Source: an uncultured Dokdonia sp.
GTDB taxonomy: Bacteria; Bacteroidota; Bacteroidia; Flavobacteriales; Flavobacteriaceae
Direction: 5' to 3'
Length of the DNA stretch: 64,000 nt
NCBI RefSeq assembly: GCF_947496725.1
Contig: NZ_CANMDS010000001.1
Span: 310,001 to 374,000, forward strand
Below the pieces are notes generated by a model that was not told where the DNA came from, did no database searches, and saw nothing but the letters and a program-made list of their open reading frames with translations. This document shows positions 34,524 through 43,421 of this stretch, piece after piece (position 1 is the first letter of the stretch; every line of letters starts with the position of its first letter). The translations under genes were made by a program, and so were the position numbers.

Positions 34524-35631
34524 ATGATTACAACAGACCACATAAAATCACTCCAAGAGCGCGTAGACGGCTTAAGGAGATATCTTTGACGTAGATCGCA
34601 AACGTATCGAGATACAAAACGAAGAAGAAAAAACCTTTGACCCAAATTTCTGGAACGACCCAAAAGAGGCTGAGGCCTTTATGAAAACCTTACGTTCTAA
34701 AAAGAAATGGGTGACAGATTATGAGGAGGCTCAAACCTTTGTAGAAGACCTAGAGGTGCTCTATGAATTTGCAAAAGAAGGCGAAGCTCCAGAAGAAAAT
34801 GTACAAGCACGCTATGAGAAAGCGGCTAGTTTTATAGAAGATATCGAGTTTAGAAATATGCTCTCAGAAGAGGGTGATGAGCTAAGCTGTGTCTTACAGA
34901 TTACCGCCGGAGCTGGTGGTACAGAGAGTTGCGACTGGGCATCTATGCTTATGCGTATGTACTTAATGTATGCAGAAAAACAAGGCTGGAAGGTAAAAGA
35001 GCTTAACTTTCAAGAAGGTGATGTAGCGGGTATAAAAACGGTATCGCTAGAGATAGAAGGTGAGTTTGCCTTTGGCTGGCTTAAAGGTGAAAACGGTGTA
35101 CACAGACTGGTGCGCATCTCCCCTTTTGACAGTAATGCGAAGCGTCATACCTCATTTGCCTCGGTATATGTGTATCCACTTGTAGATGACAGTATTGAGA
35201 TAGAACTCAATCCAGCAGACTATGATATTGTGACGGCGAGATCTTCTGGTGCTGGAGGGCAAAATGTAAACAAGGTGGAGACTAAGGTCCAACTTACCCA
35301 CCACCCTACAGGTATACAAATCTCTTGTTCTGACTCGAGATCACAACACGATAACCGAGCAAAAGCGTTACAGATGCTCCGTTCTCAATTATACGAGCTA
35401 GAACTACGTAAGCAAATGGAAGCCCGTAACGCGATAGAAGCAGATAAGAAGGCTATTGAGTGGGGATCACAAATACGCAATTACGTATTACATCCTTACA
35501 AACTTGTAAAAGACGTACGCACCGCTGTAGAGACGGGTAACACAGATGCTGTACTGGATGGTAATATAGACCTCTTCTTAAAAGGATACCTAATGATGAT
35601 GGGGCAAGAAGAAGCGAGTGATGAGCTCTAA
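34524..35631 (+). CDS. prfB: Peptide chain release factor 2 with programmed +1 frameshift
   Basis: The gene starts at ATG 34524 ([21 protein letters not shown]) and meets an in-frame TGA at 34587-34589. The classic recoding site is present: AAGGAGA (34574-34580), an internal Shine-Dalgarno, then TATCTTTGAC. A +1 shift at CTT-T continues as [18 protein letters not shown] and joins the long frame to 35631. The class I factor recognises UAA and UGA; GGQ in [14 protein letters not shown] contacts the peptidyl transferase centre. The UGA lets RF2 control its own level. A call starting at 34681 would miss 50 residues. Confidence 0.96.
34574..34590 (+). promoter_or_regulatory. prfB +1 programmed frameshift site
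   Basis: AAGGAGA (34574-34580), 3 bases, CTT (34584-34586), TGA (34587-34589), C. Matches the universal prfB recoding signal. Confidence 0.95.
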
Positions 35632-35650
35632 AGAATATGAAGTATATTTA

Positions 35651-35685
35651 AAAAAAGCCAATCTCACGATTGGCTTTTTTTTCTA
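35651..35685. terminator. Bidirectional terminator between prfB and the MFS gene
   Basis: AAAAAAGCCAATC (35651-35663) pairs perfectly with 35668-35680 around TCAC. T-run on both strands. Confidence 0.93.
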
Positions 35686-35704
35686 ATATATAGACTTATG
35701 ATTT

Positions 35705-36913
35705 CTATATTTTTTCTTTTCTAAACAAAGCTAAGGTTAATAAGAACCCTACAATTACAAGCATACCTCCTACCCAAGGCGTCGCGGCAACCCCTAGGTC
35801 AGATTCCACTACCATTCCGCCTACATAAGCGCCTATGGCAATACCAACGTTAAAAGCTGCGATATTTAATGCTGAGGCTACATCTTCGGTTCCTGGCAAG
35901 TATTTTTCGGCCATTTTTACCACATATAATTGCAATGCAGGTACGTTTGAAAAAGCAAGTATTCCCATAAAAAATAAGGTTACTATGGCAAAAGTCTGAC
36001 TTGAAGCCGTGAAGTACAATACAAACAACACAATGGCTTGTAATGCAAACATCACCAATAATGCTTTGCCTGGTTTATTGTTTGAAACTTTACCGCCTAC
36101 AATGTTTCCTATAGCTATTGCAACCCCATAGATTAAAAGAAATATACTAGTCATATCTGAAGAGAAGCCGGTCACTTTTTCTAACAATGGTGTTAAGTAA
36201 GTAAATGTGACAAACGTACCTCCATAACCAAATGCAGTAATGGCAAGCACCAATAAAATAGACGGATTTTTAATCACTTTTAATTGGTCTACAAGTCTTA
36301 ATGGAGCCGATTGTTTGATGTTTTTAGGAACCAAAACTAAACTTGCTATTGCTCCTATTAATCCTAATAGTGCAACACCAATAAATGTTGCTCTCCATCC
36401 AAAATTCTGACCGATGTAAGTACCCAAAGGCACACCAGTTACAATAGCTACAGTAAGACCAGCAAACATTATAGAAATGGCAGTTGCTCTTTTATCTTTT
36501 GGAACTAAACTAGCGGCAATGGTAGACCCAATTGAAAAGAATACACCGTGTGCAAAACCTGTCACGACTCTTGATAAGAGTAACAATTCAAAACTAGGTG
36601 AAATTGCTGCTAAACCATTACCAATGATGAAAAGCAACATAATTCCCATCAATAATTGTTTCCTTGGAATTTTACCAGTTAAAGCAGTTAATATGGGTGC
36701 ACCAATGGCTACACCAATAGCATAAAGGCTTACTAATAATCCTGCTGATGTTAATGATGTACCTAGGTCGTTTGCAACTGTAGACAACAGACCTACAATT
36801 ACAAATTCTGTTGTACCTATCGCAAAGGCACTTATGGTCAATGCCCATAGAGCAGCTGGTAGACTCTTCTTTTTAGTCACCGTTGTATGTTTATCTATCG
36901 TTGTTGTTTTCAT
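35705..36913 (-). CDS. MFS efflux transporter (DHA1, AraJ/YdhP type)
   Basis: The 402-residue protein has 12 predicted membrane helices. Near the N-terminus it reads ALTISAFAIGTTEFVIVGLL, typical of the AraJ/YdhP/chloramphenicol-exporter branch. The GxLaDr-like loop is LTGKIPRKQLL. It probably exports a drug or metabolite by proton antiport. The gene for a Crp-like regulator lies 118 bases upstream on the same strand, and two palindromic operator candidates fill that gap. Codon use is more AT-rich than its neighbours, so transfer is possible. Confidence 0.87.
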   Translation of the reverse strand: MKTTTIDKHTTVTKKKSLPAALWALTISAFAIGTTEFVIVGLLSTVANDLGTSLTSAGLLVSLYAIGVAIGAPILTALTGKIPRKQLLMGIMLLFIIGNGLAAISPSFELLLLSRVVTGFAHGVFFSIGSTIAASLVPKDKRATAISIMFAGLTVAIVTGVPLGTYIGQNFGWRATFIGVALLGLIGAIASLVLVPKNIKQSAPLRLVDQLKVIKNPSILLVLAITAFGYGGTFVTFTYLTPLLEKVTGFSSDMTSIFLLIYGVAIAIGNIVGGKVSNNKPGKALLVMFALQAIVLFVLYFTASSQTFAIVTLFFMGILAFSNVPALQLYVVKMAEKYLPGTEDVASALNIAAFNVGIAIGAYVGGMVVESDLGVAATPWVGGMLVIVGFLLTLALFRKEKI

Positions 36914-36976
36914 AATAATTTGTTTTTAATTGTTGGATACAAAATTCTATGAAAACAAAGGGGTGTGCGAGGACAT

Positions 36977-36999
36977 ACCTCACAGTTTTAATGTGAGGT
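36977..36999. promoter_or_regulatory. Operator-like palindrome upstream of the MFS gene
   Basis: ACCTCACA-N7-TGTGAGGT, a perfect 8-bp inverted repeat centred about 75 bases before the MFS start. Confidence 0.65.
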
Positions 37000-37014
37000 A
37001 GATCAATATAAAAA

Positions 37015-37030
37015 TGTGATTTAGATCACT
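37015..37030. promoter_or_regulatory. CRP-like operator
   Basis: TGTGA-TTTAGA-TCACT closely matches the CRP pattern TGTGA-N6-TCACA. It sits directly after the regulator gene and about 110 bases before the MFS start. Confidence 0.65.
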
Positions 37031-37031
37031 T

Positions 37032-37604
37032 TTAGCTATTAAAACGACTTAAAGTCTCTCTGGAAACGCCTAAATAGGAAGCTATTAATTTTTTAGGCAC
37101 GCGCTGTATTAAAGCAGGTAGTTTAGTAACTAGGTATTGATACCTATCTTCTGCAGTCATTGTAAGTAATGACAATACTCTTTTTTGCAGGTTAATATAA
37201 CCGTGATTTGATTTAACTCTAAAGAAATTGGCAACAGCTGGCACTGCAAGACAAATCTTCTCCCTATCTTCTAATGACAAGTAGAAAAATTCAGAATCTT
37301 CTAGACAATCTACAAATATAGTTCCTGGTTCTTGATGCTGAAAAGCACAGTGATCACTCACCCAGTATTTCTCCATTGCAAACTGGAGAATGTGCTCTTT
37401 ACCTTTATCATCTATGTGATAGGCTTTCACAAGGCCATTAATAATCCAGTATTCAAAATTGACAGCCTGCCCTGCTTGAATTAAAAATTGATGCTTTTTT
37501 AATGTTTTAAAATGAAAGTGTGGCTCAATAAAATCCCATTCTTCATCTGTCAACGAGTATAACTCTTCAAAATGTTGTCTTAGTGAATGAAACTTGTTTT
37601 CCAT
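37032..37604 (-). CDS. Crp/Fnr-family transcriptional regulator
   Basis: The 190-residue protein has a cyclic-nucleotide-binding fold (about 20-130; FLIQAGQAVNFEYWIINGLVKAY in two parts) and a C-terminal HTH with KKLIASYLGVSRETLSRFNS (recognition helix GVSRETLSR). It resembles the island gene B regulator in layout but not closely in sequence. It sits immediately upstream of an MFS gene, and CRP-like sites lie between. It probably senses a small ligand and controls the exporter. Confidence 0.87.
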   Translation of the reverse strand: MENKFHSLRQHFEELYSLTDEEWDFIEPHFHFKTLKKHQFLIQAGQAVNFEYWIINGLVKAYHIDDKGKEHILQFAMEKYWVSDHCAFQHQEPGTIFVDCLEDSEFFYLSLEDREKICLAVPAVANFFRVKSNHGYINLQKRVLSLLTMTAEDRYQYLVTKLPALIQRVPKKLIASYLGVSRETLSRFNS

Positions 37605-37665
37605 AGTTCAAAATTACACTATTTACTAGAACCTTGATTAAAGATAAATACTCATTTGCCATAGA

Positions 37666-38307
37666 TTAACACGCCTCCATCCCTGGGAAGGCAAGCATCT
37701 GCCCCATCCCTACTGTAAATAACCAGTTACCATATAAAGCGTGCTCTATAGATACCAGTGTGGTAGATCTTGTTTTCTTAAAGGTATAAGCAAATAATAA
37801 TCCGCCTATAAAGGTGAGTACAATGACTAAGGTGTTGCGTAAAAATAAGTGCGCCATTGCAAATACAATCGCATTTACCACCATAAGCAATCGCTTGTCT
37901 TTAAAGAAACCATCATAACGGTTAAAGAAAAAAGTTCTGTAAATCACCTCTTGCGGCCATACAGATAAGAAGGTGTACACTAGCAATATCATCACCCATA
38001 ATTTTGGGTTGCTCTGTGGTACACAAAACAAGCTAGAAGGCTGTAATATATACACGTAAATGGTAGTAACAATAGCTATAACAACAAGCTTCACAGCTGT
38101 CTCCTTAAAAAAAGACGGCCAGTTTATTGACCGCTCAACCTTAAACTTTACTGCCTTACTTCTATAAAGCATCACCAGTAAATATGTAAAACCTATTAAA
38201 ACCGAAGCTCCTTTAATCTTAAAGTCATAGGGTAATAATAGACTTAATGGTAGTATTATGAATAATATAAAAAACTCTGTGAGTACATAATACTTGCCAT
38301 TCATCAT
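37666..38307 (-). CDS. CPBP-type intramembrane protease (CAAX/Abi family), atypical motif
   Basis: The 213-residue membrane protein has about six or seven helices. Motif 1 reads PQEVIYRTFFF: the second Glu of the usual EExxxR is a Val. Motif 2 is AMAHLFLRN and the third motif is SIEHALYGN. CPBP proteases process prenylated proteins or act in bacteriocin immunity. The EV change might lower or alter activity. The start overlaps the Lrp gene by 4 bases (ATGA), so the two are coupled. Confidence 0.78.
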   Translation of the reverse strand: MMNGKYYVLTEFFILFIILPLSLLLPYDFKIKGASVLIGFTYLLVMLYRSKAVKFKVERSINWPSFFKETAVKLVVIAIVTTIYVYILQPSSLFCVPQSNPKLWVMILLVYTFLSVWPQEVIYRTFFFNRYDGFFKDKRLLMVVNAIVFAMAHLFLRNTLVIVLTFIGGLLFAYTFKKTRSTTLVSIEHALYGNWLFTVGMGQMLAFPGMEAC

Positions 38308-38765
38308 ACCGTGATTGTTGTAGTGTTTTTTACCTCGCTTATAGTAAACGAGCTCTGTGTACTCCCTATATACTTAAGCGTAGTAAGCTTGGTTACCATA
38401 AAATTACGAAAATGCTCCATATCTCTTACCAGCACTTTGAGTAAATAATCATAGTCACCACTTACGTGAAAACACTCTAGCACCTCATCTAGCGCAGTCA
38501 CCTCTTTTTCAAAGGAGTCTATTGCATTTTGAGCGTGCTTCTCTAGCTTTACGTGGCAAAACACCTGAAAACCTAGCCCTACAATATCCTTATTAAGAAG
38601 TGTGATATACTGTGCGATCACTCCTGAGCGCTCCATCTTTTTTACACGCTCATAAATAGCAGTTACAGAAAGGTTAAGCTTTGCAGAAAGCTCTTTGTTT
38701 GTGATTTTGGCGTCCTGTTGTAGGTATCCTAAAATTTTTTTGTCTAGTTCGTCAAGTTTCATCAT
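38304..38765 (-). CDS. Lrp/AsnC-family transcriptional regulator
   Basis: The 153-residue protein has an N-terminal HTH (ITNKELSAKLNLSVTAIYERVKKME) and a C-terminal RAM domain that binds amino acids (VSGDYDYLLKVLVRDMEHF). It is divergent from the Cys/Met PLP enzyme gene at 38954. An amino-acid-responsive control of that gene is likely. Coupled to the CPBP gene by a 4-base overlap. Confidence 0.9.
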   Translation of the reverse strand: MMKLDELDKKILGYLQQDAKITNKELSAKLNLSVTAIYERVKKMERSGVIAQYITLLNKDIVGLGFQVFCHVKLEKHAQNAIDSFEKEVTALDEVLECFHVSGDYDYLLKVLVRDMEHFRNFMVTKLTTLKYIGSTQSSFTISEVKNTTTITV

Positions 38766-38797
38766 AGAAAAATTATCAGTATTTGGGGTAAACTTAT

Positions 38798-38811
38798 GCT
38801 TTCGCGAAAGC
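38798..38811. repeat. Flavobacterial palindrome, site 11
   Basis: 14-bp core GCTTTCGCGAAAGC in the divergent Lrp / PLP-enzyme intergenic region, 33 bases before the Lrp start. Confidence 0.93.
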
Positions 38812-38953
38812 GAAATTCTAATTATTTACAATAATACAGTTTAATTATCTATATATCTAACTCACTATTGATTAAATATCTACATATACATACATTTACG
38901 TTATAAATAACAAGTATTTACATAAACTAATCTATTCAAACACTTAGCGCCTT

Positions 38954-40168
38954 ATGAAATTTAAACCCGCAAACGAGATCCAAGATTTACAGTATTTTGG
39001 AGAATTTGGAGGAGTAAATCCTTCTATTTCAGATAGCTCAACCTACACTTTTTTATCGGCAAAAACAATGTTTGACACCTTTGAAGGTAATGCAGATGGT
39101 TGTTATTTATACTCAAGACACAGCACACCGTCTAATCTTTATCTAGGTGCAGCCCTTGCCGCAATGGAAGGAACAGAAACGGCAAACGTTGCTGCCAGTG
39201 GGATGGGTGCTATCACTCCTACCCTATTACAACTGTGCCAGGCTGGTGATCACGTAGTGTCAAGCCGTACCATTTATGGAGGGACATATGCCTTCTTAAA
39301 AAACTTTGCTCCTAGACTAAGCATCACGACGAGCTTTGTAGACATTACAAATCTGGAAGCAGTAGAAGCCGCTATTACAAAAGACACGAAGGTGCTCTAC
39401 TGTGAGTCTGTGAGCAACCCACTACTTGAGATTGCAGATATTGAAGGGCTCTCTGCCATTGCAAAAAGACATCACCTTAAACTACTGGTAGATAATACAT
39501 TCTCACCGCTCTCTATATCTCCTGTAAACCACGGTGCAGATGTGGTGATACACAGTCTTACTAAGTTTATAAACGGATCTTCAGACACGGTAGGTGGCGT
39601 GGTGTGCGGTACACAAGAGTTTATAGATGAGTTACGTAATGTAAATGATGGAGCAAGTATGCTACTAGGCCCTACTATGGATAGTCTGAGAGCAGCCTCT
39701 GTACTCAAGAACTTGCGCACCCTGCATATACGTATGATGCAACATAGTCACAATGCTATGTATCTCGCAGAGCGTTTTGAAAACCTAGGACTAAGAACGG
39801 TATACCCTGGACTCCCTTCTCACCCTAGTCACGAGGTTTTTAATAGACATATGAATGATAAGTACGGCTACGGCGGTATGCTTACAGTAGATGTAGGATC
39901 ACTAGATAAGGCAAATGCACTTATGGAGTTAATGCAAGAAAAGAACCTAGGTTACCTAGCGGTGAGTTTAGGATTTTACAAAACCCTCTTTAGCGCCCCA
40001 GGAACTTCGACTTCATCAGAGATTCCAGAAGATGAGCAAGCAGCGATGGGACTTACAGATGGTCTTATACGCTTCTCAATAGGCCTTGATGCAGATATAG
40101 AACGTACTTATGAAATGATGAAATCTTGTATGGAAGAGATAGGTGTTTTGGTCCCAAAGATGGCATAA
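38954..40168 (+). CDS. Cys/Met-metabolism PLP enzyme (methionine gamma-lyase / cystathionine gamma-synthase family)
   Basis: The 404-residue protein has the fold-type I PLP layout: SGMGAI, the D180 that contacts the pyridine nitrogen (LLVDNTF) and the Schiff-base lysine K204 (HSLTKFINGSSD). The C-terminal LIRFSIGLDA block is present. Family members do gamma-elimination or gamma-replacement on methionine, cystathionine or O-acyl-homoserine; the specific reaction cannot be settled by eye, but a lyase role fits the divergent Lrp regulator. Ends in its own terminator. Confidence 0.88.
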   Translation: MKFKPANEIQDLQYFGEFGGVNPSISDSSTYTFLSAKTMFDTFEGNADGCYLYSRHSTPSNLYLGAALAAMEGTETANVAASGMGAITPTLLQLCQAGDHVVSSRTIYGGTYAFLKNFAPRLSITTSFVDITNLEAVEAAITKDTKVLYCESVSNPLLEIADIEGLSAIAKRHHLKLLVDNTFSPLSISPVNHGADVVIHSLTKFINGSSDTVGGVVCGTQEFIDELRNVNDGASMLLGPTMDSLRAASVLKNLRTLHIRMMQHSHNAMYLAERFENLGLRTVYPGLPSHPSHEVFNRHMNDKYGYGGMLTVDVGSLDKANALMELMQEKNLGYLAVSLGFYKTLFSAPGTSTSSEIPEDEQAAMGLTDGLIRFSIGLDADIERTYEMMKSCMEEIGVLVPKMA

Positions 40169-40192
40169 CACATTATCTTTAATAAAATCTTT

Positions 40193-40233
40193 GCGAGCTT
40201 ATAGTAACCTACTGTAAGCTCGCATTGTTTTTT
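40193..40233 (+). terminator. Terminator of the Cys/Met enzyme gene
   Basis: GCGAGCTTA (40193-40201) pairs with TAAGCTCGC (40215-40223), followed by ATTG and seven T. Confidence 0.88.
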
Positions 40234-40407
40234 TATAACATAAGAAGTATTGCCCTATACAGTCTAACTAACTATAACAAAGAGTGATAGATTCTCACCT
40301 CTTTTAATCTAAGAGATGAGCGTGTAATGAGAGCTATGAGCTATTTGCTCTCACACCTTGCAAAATACAGGCTATTATTGTAACATTACCTATACAAAAC
40401 ACACACA

Positions 40408-41871
40408 ATGAATAACAATCTAGAAGAGCAAAAAAACCATCATATTGTAGATAATCGTGAACTAAATTTGTGGGAGGCTCTTATCCCAGTTGTTATTCTA
40501 ATGGGGCTTCTAGCGTATAACATTTTTCTTAAAGATGGCGAGTGGCTTGGTGAGTATTCTAATCAATACATCCTTCTTATGGGAGGAGCTGCAGCCGCAG
40601 TAGTAGGCTTTCTTAATAAATCTACACTAGGCACAATGCTCGCCGAAGTTTGGGAAAACCTAAAAAGTGTTTTTGTACCTATTGTCATATTATTTCTAGT
40701 AGGAGCTCTTGCCGGCAGCTGGCTTGTGAGTGGTATTATTCCAGCAATGGTATATTACGGTCTCCAGGTGTTAAACCCTACTATCTTTTTACCAGCCTCA
40801 GTCATTATTGCTGCCATTATCTCCATTGCAACAGGAAGCTCTTGGACCACCTCTGCCACTGTAGGTATTGCGCTTATAGGTATAGGTCAAGCGCTGGGTA
40901 TAGATGCAGGTATGATAGCGGGAGCTGTGATTTCTGGTGCATACTTTGGTGATAAAATGTCACCACTAAGTGACACGACTAACCTCGCTCCAGCAATGGC
41001 AGGTACAGATCTCTTTACGCATATAAAATATATGACCATTACCACAGTACCTACTATAGTAATCACGCTACTCGTATTTATTATCATAAGCCTTAATATA
41101 GACACCACAGGTACGGCAGATGTCACAGAGTTACTAGGTGTAATAGATGACACCTTTAATATTACTCCTATGCTTTTTATCGTTCCAGGTGTGGTAATTG
41201 CATTAATCGTTACAAAGACAAAACCACTCATTGCCCTAGGAATAGGTGTCGTGCTTGCAGCAGTGTTTGCATATATCTTTCAACCAGAAATACTAGAGGG
41301 ATTATCTTCATCAAAAATAAATGCCATAGCCACAGCTATCTGGACAGATACTGCTATAGAAACACCTAATGCTACACTTAACGAACTCTTTAGCGCGGGA
41401 GGTATACTTGGTATGCTATGGACGATATTACTTATATGTTGTGCGATGGTTTTTGGAGGAATTATGGATGGTATAGGTGCCTTGTCTAGAATTACAAAAG
41501 CCCTGCTAAGCGTTGCAGACACGGTTTTTGGTCTTTTTGCAAGTACAGTAATCTCTTGTCTGGGTCTCAATGCTATTGCTTCAGATCAATATCTTGCGCT
41601 TGTCATCCCTGGCAAAATGTTTAAGAAAGCCTACGAAGACAAAGGACTTGCTCCAGAAAACTTATCTCGTACGCTAGAAGATTCTGGTACGGTAACCTCT
41701 GTTCTTATCCCTTGGAACACTTGTGGAGCGTACCAAAGTAGTGTCCTTAATGTAGGCGTAGCAGAGTACTTTGTTTTTGCCATCTTTAACTGGCTCTCGC
41801 CATTTATGACACTCATTTTTGCAGGATTTAATATTAAGATCAGACAAATTAAGGATGCAAGAAAAGCATAA
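40408..41871 (+). CDS. NhaC-family Na+/H+ antiporter
   Basis: The 487-residue protein has about 11 membrane helices. Blocks ATGSSWTTSATVGIALIGIG and SGAYFGDKMSPLSDTTNLAP (with the transport aspartates) are typical of NhaC. It exchanges sodium for protons in the inner membrane, in keeping with a marine lifestyle. It is monocistronic; the palindrome at 41885 follows. Confidence 0.93.
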   Translation: MNNNLEEQKNHHIVDNRELNLWEALIPVVILMGLLAYNIFLKDGEWLGEYSNQYILLMGGAAAAVVGFLNKSTLGTMLAEVWENLKSVFVPIVILFLVGALAGSWLVSGIIPAMVYYGLQVLNPTIFLPASVIIAAIISIATGSSWTTSATVGIALIGIGQALGIDAGMIAGAVISGAYFGDKMSPLSDTTNLAPAMAGTDLFTHIKYMTITTVPTIVITLLVFIIISLNIDTTGTADVTELLGVIDDTFNITPMLFIVPGVVIALIVTKTKPLIALGIGVVLAAVFAYIFQPEILEGLSSSKINAIATAIWTDTAIETPNATLNELFSAGGILGMLWTILLICCAMVFGGIMDGIGALSRITKALLSVADTVFGLFASTVISCLGLNAIASDQYLALVIPGKMFKKAYEDKGLAPENLSRTLEDSGTVTSVLIPWNTCGAYQSSVLNVGVAEYFVFAIFNWLSPFMTLIFAGFNIKIRQIKDARKA

Positions 41872-41884
41872 GGAGGATTTTTTT

Positions 41885-41902
41885 ACGCTTTCGCGAAAGC
41901 GT
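41885..41902. repeat. Flavobacterial palindrome, site 12
   Basis: Perfect ACGCTTTCGCGAAAGCGT, 14 bases after the nhaC-type gene. Confidence 0.95.
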
Positions 41903-42003
41903 AACCTACACATTTACAACACCTAACAAGGTTACATAAAGAATACTAATACTACTATCAGATTATTGGATTTTACAGGCTTTTATTAAGCTTGATTTGG
42001 GGG

Positions 42004-42011
42004 TACTTTTG
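42004..42011 (+). promoter_or_regulatory. Candidate -7 box of the peroxiredoxin operon
   Basis: TACTTTTG, 35 bases before the ATG. No TTG at the ideal spacing; T-rich sequence stands there instead. Confidence 0.5.
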
Positions 42012-42046
42012 CACTTTCAAATTACGAACATAAAAACCTTAGAATA

Positions 42047-42691
42047 ATGACACTAGTTGGAAAAAAATTCCCAAACCTTGCTGTAGATGCAATGGATGAA
42101 ATGGGAGATACTTTTAAGATCAACATCTTAGAAAAAGCAAAAGAAGAAGGAAAGAAAATCATTCTTTTCTGGTACCCAAAAGATTTTACATTTGTTTGTC
42201 CTACAGAGCTTCACGCTTTTGAAGCAGCAAAGCAAGCATTTGCAGACCGTAATACAATCGTAATAGGTGCTTCTTGTGATACTCCAGAAGTACACTTTGC
42301 GTGGTTAAACACTGCAAAAGATAACGGAGGTATAGAAGGTGTAACATACCCTATACTTGCAGACTCTAACCGTAACCTTGCAAACCAGTTAGGTATTCTT
42401 GACGTGACTAACGAGCGTTTTGATGAAGAGACTGGAACTGTACTTGTAGATGGTGACAATGTAACTTACAGAGCGACTTACCTTATTGATGAAGAGGGTA
42501 CTGTTTTTCACGAAGGTGTAAACCATATGCCACTGGGTCGTAACGTATCTGAGTTTTTAAGACTTGTAGATGCATACACGCACGTACAAGAAAAAGGTGA
42601 AGTTTGTCCTGCAAACTGGGAAGATGGTAAAGAAGCGATGAACGCAAACCGTGATGGTGTAGCTAGCTACCTTGCTGCTCATGCAAACTAA
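42047..42691 (+). CDS. 2-Cys peroxiredoxin (AhpC/Prx1 type)
   Basis: The 214-residue protein has the peroxidatic cysteine C51 in DFTFVCPTE and the resolving cysteine C187 in GEVCPANW. It reduces hydrogen peroxide, alkyl peroxides and peroxynitrite. A thioredoxin-like gene follows after 13 bases and would be its reductant. Upstream lies a candidate promoter. Confidence 0.95.
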   Translation: MTLVGKKFPNLAVDAMDEMGDTFKINILEKAKEEGKKIILFWYPKDFTFVCPTELHAFEAAKQAFADRNTIVIGASCDTPEVHFAWLNTAKDNGGIEGVTYPILADSNRNLANQLGILDVTNERFDEETGTVLVDGDNVTYRATYLIDEEGTVFHEGVNHMPLGRNVSEFLRLVDAYTHVQEKGEVCPANWEDGKEAMNANRDGVASYLAAHAN

Positions 42692-42704
42692 AAAAACAGA
42701 AGCT

Positions 42705-43019
42705 ATGATTCAAGAATTAGATCAAGATAATCTTAACCAGATTGTTGCCGAAAATGAGACCGTTGTCGTACAATACAGTGCTACCTGGTGTGGTAACTGT
42801 CGTATTATGAAGCCTAAGTTCAAGAAACTAGCTTCAGAAAACAAAAACGTAAAGTTTGTTATTGTAGATGCCGAGAAGAATCCTGAGTCACGTAAAATGG
42901 CTACAGTAGATAACCTTCCTACATTTGCAACGTTTACAAAGGGATCATTTACTAATCAAGTACAGACTAATAAATTTGATGTACTTAAAGACCTTGTAAA
43001 TGAAGTTACCAGTAATTAA
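42705..43019 (+). CDS. Thioredoxin-family protein
   Basis: The 104-residue protein has the thioredoxin fold with active site SATWCGNCRIM (C-G-N-C) and cis-proline NLPTFATF. I use the ATG at 42705 (MIQELDQDNL); an earlier in-frame ATG at 42672 lies inside the peroxiredoxin gene. It probably recycles the adjacent peroxiredoxin. Its end overlaps the next gene by 20 bases. Confidence 0.9.
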   Translation: MIQELDQDNLNQIVAENETVVVQYSATWCGNCRIMKPKFKKLASENKNVKFVIVDAEKNPESRKMATVDNLPTFATFTKGSFTNQVQTNKFDVLKDLVNEVTSN

Positions 43020-43257
43020 GCACCTCGTAGGTTTTATAGAAGAAAACGATCAAGATTTTCTTATTGAAACAGTAGAGACACTTGAGCACCTTACAGAGGT
43101 TCCTTCTCTTAAAGATGAAGAGCTAGACGTTATAGGTGAACTTATCTCAAATATGTATGGAGCGCTAGAAGTGCATAAAGATATGCGTAGCGGTACCGCA
43201 AAAAAAGAGGCTCTTAACGGCTTTATGAAACGTGTAATGGGGTCTATAGATAACTAA
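43000..43257 (+). CDS. DUF6952-like small protein
   Basis: The 85-residue acidic protein (MKLPVIKHLVGFIEEND..., LDVIGELISNMYGALEVHKDM) is conserved after the AhpC-thioredoxin pair in flavobacteria, as I recall. No motif for catalysis is present. The 20-base overlap with the thioredoxin gene indicates coupled translation. It may be an accessory of peroxide defence, by position only. Confidence 0.75.
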   Translation: MKLPVIKHLVGFIEENDQDFLIETVETLEHLTEVPSLKDEELDVIGELISNMYGALEVHKDMRSGTAKKEALNGFMKRVMGSIDN

Positions 43258-43284
43258 GATCTCTTACTCACACAACCTTATTAG

Positions 43285-43320
43285 AAGTACAACCGCCACT
43301 GGCAGTTGTACTTTTTTTTA
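43285..43320 (+). terminator. Terminator of the peroxiredoxin operon
   Basis: AAGTACAAC (43285-43293) pairs with GTTGTACTT (43305-43313) and GCC with GGC inside, then a T-run. Confidence 0.92.
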
Positions 43321-43421
43321 TTCTCAATGTTAGTATACCAGAGCAACTTGATAAACAATTGTTAAGCGAGTGGTAAATGGTAGTTTTTGTTTTACTTTTA
43401 CGAGACAACAAAAAAAATAAA

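Noticed and set aside
34504-34680. prfB broken by a frameshift mutation
   Set aside because: The complete recoding signal shows that the shift is programmed.
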